A stretch of DNA of 7,491 nucleotides from Novosphingobium sp. Lineage in GTDB: Bacteria > Pseudomonadota > Alphaproteobacteria > Sphingomonadales > Sphingomonadaceae. Shown here in pieces: positions 1 to 6,486 of this stretch. Numbering within the stretch: position 1 is the stretch's first letter; each line of letters opens with the position of its first letter. Both the position numbers and the translations under genes were made by a program. The notes beneath the pieces were generated by a model that was not told the origin of the DNA, did not search any database, and was given only the letters and a program-made list of their open reading frames with translations. The stretch is taken from positions 1 to 7,491 of the forward strand of contig JAJTFU010000190.1 in assembly GCA_021299075.1 (NCBI GenBank), written 5' to 3'.

Positions 1-37
1 GGTTGCTTTTGTTTCCGACCGGCCTAGACCGACCCGC

Positions 38-1471
38 ATGACCGCCGACAAGCTCGACCCAGACCTGCTCGAAAGCGCCGCTTCGGCGGTTGAGCCGGTC
101 GTGGAGAGCGAGAGCCTCGACGCGGAAAACACGCTCAAGCCTGAATTTGTCCGCCGTGTCCGCGATAGCCTGGAAGCCGGCGAAAACGACGCGGTCTATA
201 ACCTGGTGGAGGGCCTGCACCCGGCCGACATCGCCGACCTGTTCGAGCTGCTCACGACAGACGAGCGGCCGCTGCTGGCCCGCGCCATCAGCGACCTGAT
301 GGGCAGCGAGGTCTATGCCGAGCTGAACGACTACGTCCGCGAAGTCATCGTCGAATCTCTGCCCGCCGAGGCCGTGGCCGATATCGCCGAACAGCTCGAT
401 ACTGACGACGCGGTCGCCATGCTGGAAGACCTCGACGAGGAAGACCAGCAGGCCGTCCTCGCCGAGATGGAGCCCGAGGACCGCGCGGCGATCGAAACCG
501 CGCTGTCCTATCCGGAAGAGTCCGCCGGCCGCCTGATGAGCCGCGATTTCGTGGCCGTCCCGGAACACATGACCGTGGGCGACCTGATCGATTTCCTGCG
601 CGAATCCGGTGAGCTGGCGAACGAATTCTGGGAAGTGTTCATCGTCGATGCGCGCTTCCACCCGGTTGGCACCTGCGCGCTGAGCTGGATCCTGCGCACC
701 CCGCGCGCGATCGCCCTGACCGACGTGATGCAGCGCGACCAGACCCTGATCCCGGTGACGATGGACCAGGAAGAAGTGGCCCTGCGCTTCCAGAAATACG
801 CCCTGATCTCGGCCGCCGTGGTCGATGCCGACGGGCGGCTGGTGGGGCAGATCACGGTCGATGACGTGGTCCACATCATCCAGGAAGAAGCCGGCGAGGA
901 CGTGCTGCTGCTGTCCGGTGCGGGCGAAGGCGACATCAACGAGCCGATCCGCGATTCCTATATCAGCCGCGTCCGCTGGCTGATCGCCAACCTGGCGACA
1001 GCCCTGCTCAGCGCGACGATCATCAGCAGCTTTGGCGGGGCGATCGAAAAGCTGGTGGCGCTGGCGGCGCTATCGCCAATGGTCGCCTCGATCGGCGGCA
1101 ATGCCGGAACGCAGACCATGGCCGTCGCGGTCCGCGCGCTCGCCACCAACCAGCTGACCCGCTCCAACACCGGCCGGATCATCTGGCGCGAGATGCGTGT
1201 CGCCCTGCTCAACGGGGTGACCGTGGCAACGCTGATCGGCGTCGCGACCGCACTGGTCTTCTCAAACCCGCTGCTCGGCGCCGTGATCGGCACGGCCGTG
1301 GTGGTCAACATCATCACCGCCGGCCTGGCCGGCGTGATCGTGCCGGTCACGCTCGACCGACTGGGCCAGGACCCGGCGGTGGCCAGTTCGGTCTTTGTCA
1401 CCATGATCACCGATTCGATGGGCTTCTTCGCCTTCCTTGGCCTCGCGGTCGCCAGCGGACTGGTCGGTTGA
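38..1471 (+). CDS. mgtE: Magnesium transporter MgtE, full length
   Basis: This is a 477-residue inner-membrane Mg2+ channel of the MgtE/SLC41 family, which lets magnesium in when cytosolic levels fall. In order it shows an acidic N-terminal MgtE_N domain (about residues 30-165, with HPADIADLFELL and many Asp/Glu), a paired CBS region (about 166-295, starting LMSRDF and ending near VGQITVDDVV), a plug-helix stretch, and a five-helix membrane domain from about Trp314. The family signature GNAGTQ lies at 354-359. Asp459, in TDSMGFF of the last helix, matches the place of the pore aspartate of Thermus MgtE. In the known family the N and CBS domains bind Mg2+ and close the pore, so gating is built into the protein. 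The ATG at 38 gives a normal N-terminus; no good ribosome-binding site is visible. The 37 bases before it are T-rich at first and hold no recognisable gene; any Mg2+ riboswitch would lie outside the window. DUF1489 follows after 3 bases. Confidence 0.96.
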   Translation: MTADKLDPDLLESAASAVEPVVESESLDAENTLKPEFVRRVRDSLEAGENDAVYNLVEGLHPADIADLFELLTTDERPLLARAISDLMGSEVYAELNDYVREVIVESLPAEAVADIAEQLDTDDAVAMLEDLDEEDQQAVLAEMEPEDRAAIETALSYPEESAGRLMSRDFVAVPEHMTVGDLIDFLRESGELANEFWEVFIVDARFHPVGTCALSWILRTPRAIALTDVMQRDQTLIPVTMDQEEVALRFQKYALISAAVVDADGRLVGQITVDDVVHIIQEEAGEDVLLLSGAGEGDINEPIRDSYISRVRWLIANLATALLSATIISSFGGAIEKLVALAALSPMVASIGGNAGTQTMAVAVRALATNQLTRSNTGRIIWREMRVALLNGVTVATLIGVATALVFSNPLLGAVIGTAVVVNIITAGLAGVIVPVTLDRLGQDPAVASSVFVTMITDSMGFFAFLGLAVASGLVG

Positions 1472-1474
1472 GCC

Positions 1475-1873
1475 ATGCCGCTGCACCTCACGAAGGTGGC
1501 CTACGGGGCCCAGTCGCTTGAGGAAATGCGCAGCTGGTTCGCGACCCGCGGCGCCGAGGCGCGGCTGACCACGCGGTACCTGCCCAAACGGCATGAGGAA
1601 ATCGTCCCAGGTGGCTCGCTGTTCTGGATCTTCAAGCACCAACTGGTGATGCGCAGCCCGATCCTGCGGTTCGAAGAGGCCGAGGGCGGGCGGACGAATA
1701 TCGTCATTTCGCCGCGCCTGATCGAGGTAATGCCCCAACCCAAGCGCGCGCATCAGGGCTGGCGCTATCTCGAAGACGCCGACGCCCCGCGCGACCTGGG
1801 CAGTGATGAGGAGGCAGGCGAAGTCCTGCCTGGCCACATCGCCGCCGATCTCGCCAGGCTGGGGCTGGTCTAG
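1475..1873 (+). CDS. DUF1489 family protein
   Basis: This 132-residue soluble protein matches the DUF1489 family, common in alphaproteobacteria and without an assigned function. The recognisable parts are the opening PLHLTKVAYGAQS, the central GGSLFWIFKHQLVMRSPIL block and the late GWRYLEDADAPRDLG block. There is no signal peptide, membrane helix or metal-binding cysteine cluster. The gene begins 3 bases after the mgtE stop, so the two are probably co-transcribed and perhaps translationally coupled; this does not show that DUF1489 acts in magnesium transport. Length is near what I expect for the family and the frame is unbroken. Its TAG stop lies inside a CTAG palindrome that also holds the stop of the opposing dehydrogenase gene. 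Confidence 0.88.
   Translation: MPLHLTKVAYGAQSLEEMRSWFATRGAEARLTTRYLPKRHEEIVPGGSLFWIFKHQLVMRSPILRFEEAEGGRTNIVISPRLIEVMPQPKRAHQGWRYLEDADAPRDLGSDEEAGEVLPGHIAADLARLGLV
1870..1873. other. Shared convergent stop codons in CTAG
   Basis: The palindrome CTAG holds the TAG stop of the DUF1489 gene (1871-1873, plus) and the TAG stop of the dehydrogenase gene (1872-1870, minus). The two reading frames therefore overlap tail to tail by four bases and leave no intergenic DNA for a terminator. A short imperfect hairpin, GGGCT (1862-1866) pairing with AGCCC (1872-1876), covers the same spot, with no T-run after it. Confidence 0.9.
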
Positions 1874-2643
1874 CCCTCACCCCGCAGGCGGGCGATATAG
1901 GCCCGCACGTCATACTCCTCATCGCCATCATAGCGCGGAGCATAGCGGGCATAGGCCGCCTCCAGCGCGTCGGTCCGTTCGGTCATCGGCACCACGTTGT
2001 AGGCGTGGCTGACCACGAAGCGTTCCCGCGCGGCGAGCTGTGGCAGGATGATCTCGGCATAGCGTTCAGCCGGCATGGCGTGATCGCGCCCGCCTTCGCT
2101 GGTCAGGCCAGAAAGCACCCAGCCGGGGATGATCGTGCCGGCATGGACATGCTCGGGCAGATCCTCGCGCAGGCTTTCGGTCAGGCCCAGGACCGCATGC
2201 TTCGAGGCGATATAGGCGGCCGCGCGGGGTACGGCGCAGAACAGGGCGTTCTCCGAGGCGACATTGTAGATCGCGGAGGGGTGATCCTGTGCCGCCATGC
2301 GCGGGGCAAAGGCGGCACAGCCATGCCAGACGCCCCAGAAGTTGACCTCGAACACCTTGCGCGCGGCGGCCATATCCGCCTTCCACAACCGGCCACCGCC
2401 GCCAGAGATTCCGGCATTGTTGACCAGCAGATCAACGCGGCCAAACCGCTGCCAGGCCAGCTCGGCCAGGGCTTCGACCTCGTCCAGATTGGCGACATCG
2501 CAGGCTACAATCCCGTCGCTGGCTTCGCGGTCAGCCAGCAGGACCTGCGCACCCGCCGCCTCCAGCGCCTTGCCGAGCGCGCCGCCGATCCCCCCGGCGC
2601 CGCCGGTGATCACCGCGACTTGGCCAGTGTAATCCGGCGTCAT
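1870..2643 (-). CDS. Short-chain dehydrogenase/reductase (SDR)
   Basis: This 257-residue classical SDR is a cytosolic Rossmann-fold NAD(P)-dependent oxidoreductase. Visible motifs are the cofactor-binding TGGAGGIG (13-20), an acidic Asp38 at the end of the second strand (ADRE), which favours NAD(H) over NADP(H), DVA (49-51), NNAG (75-78), the structural Asn101, and the catalytic Ser130, Tyr144 and Lys148 (SEN...YIASK). PGWV after the active site is the usual nicotinamide contact. The C-terminus is rich in Tyr, Arg and Asp. The substrate cannot be told from the sequence. It is the last gene of the minus-strand set: its ATG overlaps the stop of the DsbA-like gene as ATGA (2640-2643). Its end overlaps the convergent DUF1489 stop. 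Confidence 0.93.
   Translation of the reverse strand: MTPDYTGQVAVITGGAGGIGGALGKALEAAGAQVLLADREASDGIVACDVANLDEVEALAELAWQRFGRVDLLVNNAGISGGGGRLWKADMAAARKVFEVNFWGVWHGCAAFAPRMAAQDHPSAIYNVASENALFCAVPRAAAYIASKHAVLGLTESLREDLPEHVHAGTIIPGWVLSGLTSEGGRDHAMPAERYAEIILPQLAARERFVVSHAYNVVPMTERTDALEAAYARYAPRYDGDEEYDVRAYIARLRGEG
1888..1906 (+). terminator. Possible GC hairpin after DUF1489
   Basis: GCGGGC (1888-1893) and GCCCGC (1901-1906) form a perfect 6-bp stem with a 7-base AT-rich loop, 15 bases after the DUF1489 stop. No T-tract follows on either strand, so it is not a classic intrinsic terminator. It also codes for the C-terminal residues around RAYIARLR of the opposing dehydrogenase, so it may simply reflect codon choice. 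Confidence 0.2.
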
Positions 2644-3341
2644 GCCGAGCGCGCCGCCAGCTCAGCCTCACCCGCGACCACGCGGCGCAGGGCATCGGCA
2701 TAGGTTTCGGGCTCCTGCGCGCCCGGGATCATGAAGCGGCCATTGACCAGCATGGCCGGAACGCCGGTGACGTTCATGTCATAGGCCATGCGCTGTTCTT
2801 CCTGCGCCTGTTGGGCCAGCACGGCACTGCCAAGCGCGGCCTCAGCCCCGGCGCGGTCGATCCCTACGCTTTCCGCGATCTCGCTGAGCACGCCCGGGTC
2901 GGAGACATTGCGGCGCTGCTGGAAGTGGGCATCGAACAGCGCCAGCTTGAGCTCGGTCTGCTTTTCCGGCCCGTGCTGGGCCAGGGTCCAGAGCAGCAAC
3001 TGGTGCGCCTTGGCCGTGTTCCACAACCGCGCCTGGGGTGCCTCGCCCTCGCCGGTGTAGTCGAAGGAATAGCCCGCACGCGCGCCGATTTCCCGCATCT
3101 GCCCGCGCGCCGCGGCCATCTGGTCAGGCGTGCGGCCATATTTGCGGGCGAGGTGGGCCTGCTGCTCCTCGCCCTCTTGCGGCATGTCAGGGTTAAGCTG
3201 GAAGGCATGCCAGCGCACTTCCGCCTCGATCTCACCCTCCAGCGTCGCCAGGCCCTTTTTGAGCTGCGAGTAACCGATGATGCACCAGGGGCACATCACA
3301 TCGGACCAGATATCGATCGTGACTTTCGCAGGCTGGGTCAT
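2640..3341 (-). CDS. DsbA family oxidoreductase, FrnE-like, cytosolic
   Basis: This 233-residue thioredoxin-fold protein belongs to the DsbA/FrnE group (also related to 2-hydroxychromene-2-carboxylate isomerases). The N-terminal strand IDIWSDVMCPWC places the redox pair at Cys17 and Cys20. The helical insertion domain follows, and GVPAMLVNG near residue 195 carries the cis-proline typical of the fold. There is no signal peptide, so it should act in the cytosol, as FrnE-type proteins do; members are linked to disulfide exchange and oxidative stress tolerance. I chose the ATG at 3341 rather than 3356: it overlaps the nudC stop as ATGA and puts family-like sequence at the very N-terminus, whereas the longer form adds only five residues. 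The downstream junction with the SDR gene is also ATGA. The exact substrate is unknown. Confidence 0.9.
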   Translation of the reverse strand: MTQPAKVTIDIWSDVMCPWCIIGYSQLKKGLATLEGEIEAEVRWHAFQLNPDMPQEGEEQQAHLARKYGRTPDQMAAARGQMREIGARAGYSFDYTGEGEAPQARLWNTAKAHQLLLWTLAQHGPEKQTELKLALFDAHFQQRRNVSDPGVLSEIAESVGIDRAGAEAALGSAVLAQQAQEEQRMAYDMNVTGVPAMLVNGRFMIPGAQEPETYADALRRVVAGEAELAARSA

Positions 3342-4216
3342 TTGTCGAGCCACCATGTCAGCAGGTTGTGGGCGATCGCGAAGGGTCGCGGGAAGATCAG
3401 GGTATCGGTGCCATCCGGACCGGCAGCGCGCGCCGCTTCCAGTTCCTCACGCGTAAACCAGCGCGCCTCCTCCAGCTCGGTGAAATCGACTGCCAGTTCG
3501 GGATCGTCGGTAAAGCCATGGCAGCCGATCATCAGCTGAGAGGGGAACGGCCAGGGTTGGCTGGCGACATAGGTCACATCGCGCACCCGCACGCCCGCTT
3601 CCTCAAAGCTCTCGCGCGCCACGGCTTCCTCGATCGTCTCGCCCGGTTCGACGAACCCGGCCAGCGCCGAATAGATCCGCGCCGGAAAGCGCGGCTGGCG
3701 GCCCATCAGCAGGTGGCCCTTGTGTTCGATCAGCATGATCGTGACCGGATCGGTGCGCGGGAAATGCTGGGCCTTGCAGCTCTCGCAATTGCGCTGCCAG
3801 CCGCCCTTGCTGACCTTGGTCGGCCCGCCGCAGCGCGCACAGAAGCGGTGCCGCGCGTGCCAGTCCACCAGGCTGCGGGCACCGCCATAGAGCGCGAGCT
3901 CACCCGGATCGAGCGCAGACATCGCCGCCCAGATCGACGGGTTGGCATAGGCCGGGCCGGTCGCGCCTTCATCGGGCACGGCGGCAAAGCAGGCCTTGCC
4001 GTCCATCAGCCCCAGGAACACCAGCTCCGCCTCCGGATCGGCATCGGCCAGCGTGCCCCATTCGAGCGCGCCGTCATCGGTATAGACCGGCGAGAGGCCA
4101 TCGAGTTTGAGCAACCGGGCCCGCCAGTTCATCAGGGCGGCCAGCTCATCGGGATTGGCACGGATGTGGTCGGCCCGGTCGATCGGCGAGCCGGCGAAGG
4201 CGATCGGCGCCTTCAT
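3338..4216 (-). CDS. nudC: NAD(+) diphosphatase NudC
   Basis: This 292-residue Nudix hydrolase splits NAD(H) into NMN(H) and AMP; E. coli NudC also removes NAD caps from RNA. An N-terminal domain (about 1-120) precedes a zinc ribbon with Cys126, Cys129, Cys144 and Cys147. The Nudix box runs from Gly187 through Glu193, Arg201-Glu202 and Glu205-Glu206 to Gly208, with all metal-binding glutamates present. The family-specific SQPWPFP motif (219-225) follows and separates NudC from other Nudix proteins. Length is normal to slightly long. The ATG at 4216 overlaps the original stop codon of the upstream serine hydrolase gene as ATGA (4213-4216), which fixes the start. At the other end its TGA overlaps the FrnE-like gene start. 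The frame is intact despite the broken neighbour, but its translational coupling may be altered. Confidence 0.95.
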   Translation of the reverse strand: MKAPIAFAGSPIDRADHIRANPDELAALMNWRARLLKLDGLSPVYTDDGALEWGTLADADPEAELVFLGLMDGKACFAAVPDEGATGPAYANPSIWAAMSALDPGELALYGGARSLVDWHARHRFCARCGGPTKVSKGGWQRNCESCKAQHFPRTDPVTIMLIEHKGHLLMGRQPRFPARIYSALAGFVEPGETIEEAVARESFEEAGVRVRDVTYVASQPWPFPSQLMIGCHGFTDDPELAVDFTELEEARWFTREELEAARAAGPDGTDTLIFPRPFAIAHNLLTWWLDK

Positions 4217-5402
4217 GCGCCGCGCATCCCGCCGATGTCGGCCAGCACCTTCTGCGGGAACTCGGCGTGGACCGGCCCGCGCCGTTGCCGGCGCCGTCGA
4301 TAAAGGTGCCCTTGGTACTCACCCCGTCAGGCAGCAGGTTGCTGACGCCCAGCGCCACGGCCGCCGCGCCCATCACCCGCTTGCTGCCGACCAGGCCGCC
4401 GTTGGCGATCATCTTGAGGAAGCGGTCATAGTCTGCTGGCGAGCAGACCAGGCCAGAGCCGCCAAAGGCAAAGGCCGGCCGGTCGCGATAGATCGAAGTC
4501 TTGCTGGGATCGATCGGCAGCGGGAAGCCGCCCATCAACCCGTAATTGGCAGTCAGCCGGTGGACCTCGGTGGCGGGTACCCGGAAGTAGCTGCTCTTCA
4601 TGCCGATCGGATCGAACATCCGTTCCTGCAGGAAGGCTTCAAAGCTCTTGGCCCCCGAAGCGCGCTGGATCACCACGCCCAGCACATCGAGGGACATCGA
4701 ATAGTGCCATTCTGTGCCCGGTTCGGAGACCAGTGGCACGCTCGCCGCCAGCTTGACGAACTCGTCGGGGCCGGGCGTTGGCGGACTGACCGGCAGGCCG
4801 GGGATCTTCATCCGCGTCAGCACGGCCGGGGTCACCCCCAGCCGCAGCAGTTCGGCGCTGACCTTCTCCTTGCCGACCCCGGCATAGCCCAGACCCGCTG
4901 TGTGGGTGAGGAGGTGCCGGACGGTAATCTGGTTCTGCGCGGGGCGCGATTCCAGGCTGCTCTTGGGATCGATGGCGACCCGCATATTGGCAAATTCAGG
5001 GATGAAATCGGCGACTGGCTGGTCCAGCTTCAGCTTGCGATCGTCGATCAGCATCATCGCTGCCATGCCCGTGACCGGCTTGGTCTGCGAATAGGCGCGG
5101 AACAGGCTGTTCTCCCCCGCCATGTCGGGATCGTCGAAGGCTTCCTTGCCGCGGACGATAAAGCCGGGGTCCTTGTCGCCCCAGCCCAGCACCGCCACCA
5201 TGCCGGCCACCTTGCGCTCGCTGACATACTTGTCGAGCATCGCCGTGACATTGGGCCAGCGCGCTTCGAAGCCGACTGCGGCGTGGGCCAGACTGCTGCC
5301 AAACGGCAAGGCACCGACCGCCACACCAGCGCCCAGCAGCACACTGGAGCGCAGCAGGTTCCGGCGCGAAAGCGCGATGGCGTCGTGGTGGTGCAAGGTC
5401 AT
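4213..5402 (-). pseudogene. Frameshifted Tat-exported serine hydrolase (class C beta-lactamase fold)
   Basis: This gene encodes a serine hydrolase of the beta-lactamase/EstB-like family. The N-terminus holds a twin-arginine signal (SRRNLL at 12-17, then a hydrophobic stretch to about residue 42), so export by Tat is expected. The catalytic SQTK (Ser105-Lys108), LLTHTAG (about 164-170) and the YSMS segment at Tyr234 are present. Reading is normal to GAGNGAG at residue 376. The same frame then gives an unlike, arginine-rich tail of 42 residues to a stop at 4146-4148, 71 bases into nudC. From 4278 another frame gives a family-like end, GPVHAEFPQKVLADIGG, closing at TGA 4215-4213 in an ATGA overlap with nudC. 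The glycine-rich third active-site segment usually found between these parts is absent. I infer a 3n+1 base deletion. As-read length (418) hides the loss. The start at 5402 overlaps the mutY stop as ATGA. True decay and assembly error are both possible. Confidence 0.8.
4275..4294 (-). other. Frame-change junction beside a GC-rich hairpin
   Basis: The serine hydrolase leaves its frame at about 4275-4280. Directly before this on the coding strand, GCGCCG (4294-4289) and CGGCGC (4284-4279) form a perfect 6-bp stem around a GCAA tetraloop (4288-4285). Such a structure can promote replication slippage, and it can also cause sequencing or assembly dropouts, so it does not decide between a real and an artificial deletion. 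Confidence 0.6.
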
Positions 5403-6457
5403 TCTCCCAGATCTTCGTGTTGTGCCAGCGCCAGCCGCGCTGCCTTGGCGAACAGGGTGGGCAGGCCAGCATCGCTTAACCGGTCCAGCGGCCACCATTC
5501 GCCACTATCAGCGGCCAGCCTATCCAAATCGCCGCCTGAATAAAGCATCAATTGCAAATCAAGATCGAAATGGGTGAAGCTGTGGCGCACCACACCGCCG
5601 CTGGTCCAACCACCTGCTAGAGGTCCCGTCCCGCGACCATCGCCGCGCGCCGACCAGCCATCGTCCGGCAGCGCGCGCATTCCGCCCAGCATCCCGGTGC
5701 CCGGTCGCTGCACCAGCCAGACCGCACCGCTGCGTTCAATCCAATAGGCCTGCCCCCGGCGCTGCGGCTTGGCCACCTTGGCGGGCTTGACCGGAAAGCG
5801 CTCTGCCCCCTGCCGCCGCCCCGCGCAGCTTTCCGCCAGCGGACAAAGCAGGCAGCGCGGGGCCCGCGAAGTGCATACCGTTGCCCCAAGGTCCATCATC
5901 GCCTGGGCAAAATCCCCCGCACGCTCGGCCGGAGTAATCTCTTCAGCCCGCGCCCGGATCGCCTTGCGGCCGGCCGGCAGCGGCGCGTCGATCGCAAACA
6001 GCCGCGCCACGACCCGCTCGACATTGGCATCGACCACCGTGGCGCGTTCACCAAAGGCAATCGCGGCGACAGCGGCGGCGGTATAGGCGCCCAGCCCGGG
6101 CAGTTCCTGCAGCTCCGCCTCGGTGGCCGGAAAGGTGCCGCCCCGCGCCGCCACGGCCCGGGCGCAGGCCAGCAGGTTGCGGGCGCGGGCATAGTAGCCC
6201 AGCCCGGCCCAGGCGGCCATGACATCGGCATCGTCGGCCGCTGCCAGGTCAAGCACCGTCGGCCAACGCGCCAGGAACTTCGCGAAATAGGGCCCGACCG
6301 CCGCCACGGTGGTCTGCTGCAGCATGACTTCGGACAGCCACACCTGGTAGGGTTCGGGCGGCGGCGACCCAGGCGGGCTGCGCCAGGGCAGGACCCGCGC
6401 CTGGGCATCGTACCAGGCCAGCAGGCTGCGGGAGATCGTGTCGGCGCTGGCGTCCAT
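5399..6457 (-). CDS. mutY: A/G-specific adenine glycosylase MutY
   Basis: This 352-residue DNA repair enzyme removes adenine mispaired with 8-oxoguanine. The N-terminal part has LSEVMLQQTT with the catalytic Glu43, a helix-hairpin-helix LPGLGAYTA (119-127), and Asp143 in VVDANVERV. The iron-sulfur cluster loop has Cys195, Cys202, Cys205 and Cys211 with the normal C-x6-C-x2-C-x5-C spacing. The C-terminal Nudix-like domain (about 235-345), which reads 8-oxoG, contains HSFTHFDL at 292-299; the family FSH loop is FTH here. I chose the ATG at 6457 because MDASADTISRSLLAWYDAQ aligns with known MutY starts; the 24 extra codons up to 6529 would run into the divergent DUF721 gene and look unlike the family. 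It is first in the minus-strand set, and its stop overlaps the serine hydrolase start as ATGA. Confidence 0.96.
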   Translation of the reverse strand: MDASADTISRSLLAWYDAQARVLPWRSPPGSPPPEPYQVWLSEVMLQQTTVAAVGPYFAKFLARWPTVLDLAAADDADVMAAWAGLGYYARARNLLACARAVAARGGTFPATEAELQELPGLGAYTAAAVAAIAFGERATVVDANVERVVARLFAIDAPLPAGRKAIRARAEEITPAERAGDFAQAMMDLGATVCTSRAPRCLLCPLAESCAGRRQGAERFPVKPAKVAKPQRRGQAYWIERSGAVWLVQRPGTGMLGGMRALPDDGWSARGDGRGTGPLAGGWTSGGVVRHSFTHFDLDLQLMLYSGGDLDRLAADSGEWWPLDRLSDAGLPTLFAKAARLALAQHEDLGE

Positions 6458-6486
6458 CGGCCCGCTATGGCATTGCCCGCAGCACA
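6458..6486. promoter_or_regulatory. Short divergent gap between mutY and DUF721 starts
   Basis: Only 29 bases separate the two divergent start codons, so at least one promoter must lie inside the opposite gene's first codons, or each must overlap the other. I see no good -35/-10 pair and no strong ribosome-binding site on either strand. The gap holds GGCATTGCC (6469-6477), a perfect odd palindrome, and CATTG (6471-6475) inverted relative to CAATG (6485-6489), the latter spanning the DUF721 start codon. These could be an operator but are short enough to be chance. Confidence 0.4.

Noticed and set aside
1..37. Possible promoter (TTGCTT at 3-8 and TAGACC at 25-30) or upstream gene end before mgtE
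   Set aside because: The -10 match is poor and an upstream stop (TAG at 25-27) proves nothing from nine codons; too little sequence to support either.
958..1837. Minus-strand open frames opposite the end of mgtE and DUF1489
   Set aside because: Low-complexity translations without family resemblance, opposite two recognised genes.
2005..3539. Two long plus-strand open frames (232 and 242 codons) opposite the SDR and FrnE-like genes
   Set aside because: No family motifs; both mirror well-supported minus-strand genes and come from third-position GC bias.
4146..4277. The arginine-rich tail as a real novel C-terminal domain of the hydrolase
   Set aside because: The alternative frame has a family-like ending and a perfect ATGA join to nudC, so a frame change explains the tail better.
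3368..4303. 311-codon plus-strand open frame opposite nudC
   Set aside because: Antisense shadow; the minus-strand frame has a complete zinc ribbon, Nudix box and SQPWPFP motif.
4107..5543. 478-codon plus-strand open frame opposite the serine hydrolase and nudC start
   Set aside because: Its product has no recognisable domain, is rich in His, Arg and Gln as expected of antisense to high-GC genes, and lies over a clearly recognisable gene.
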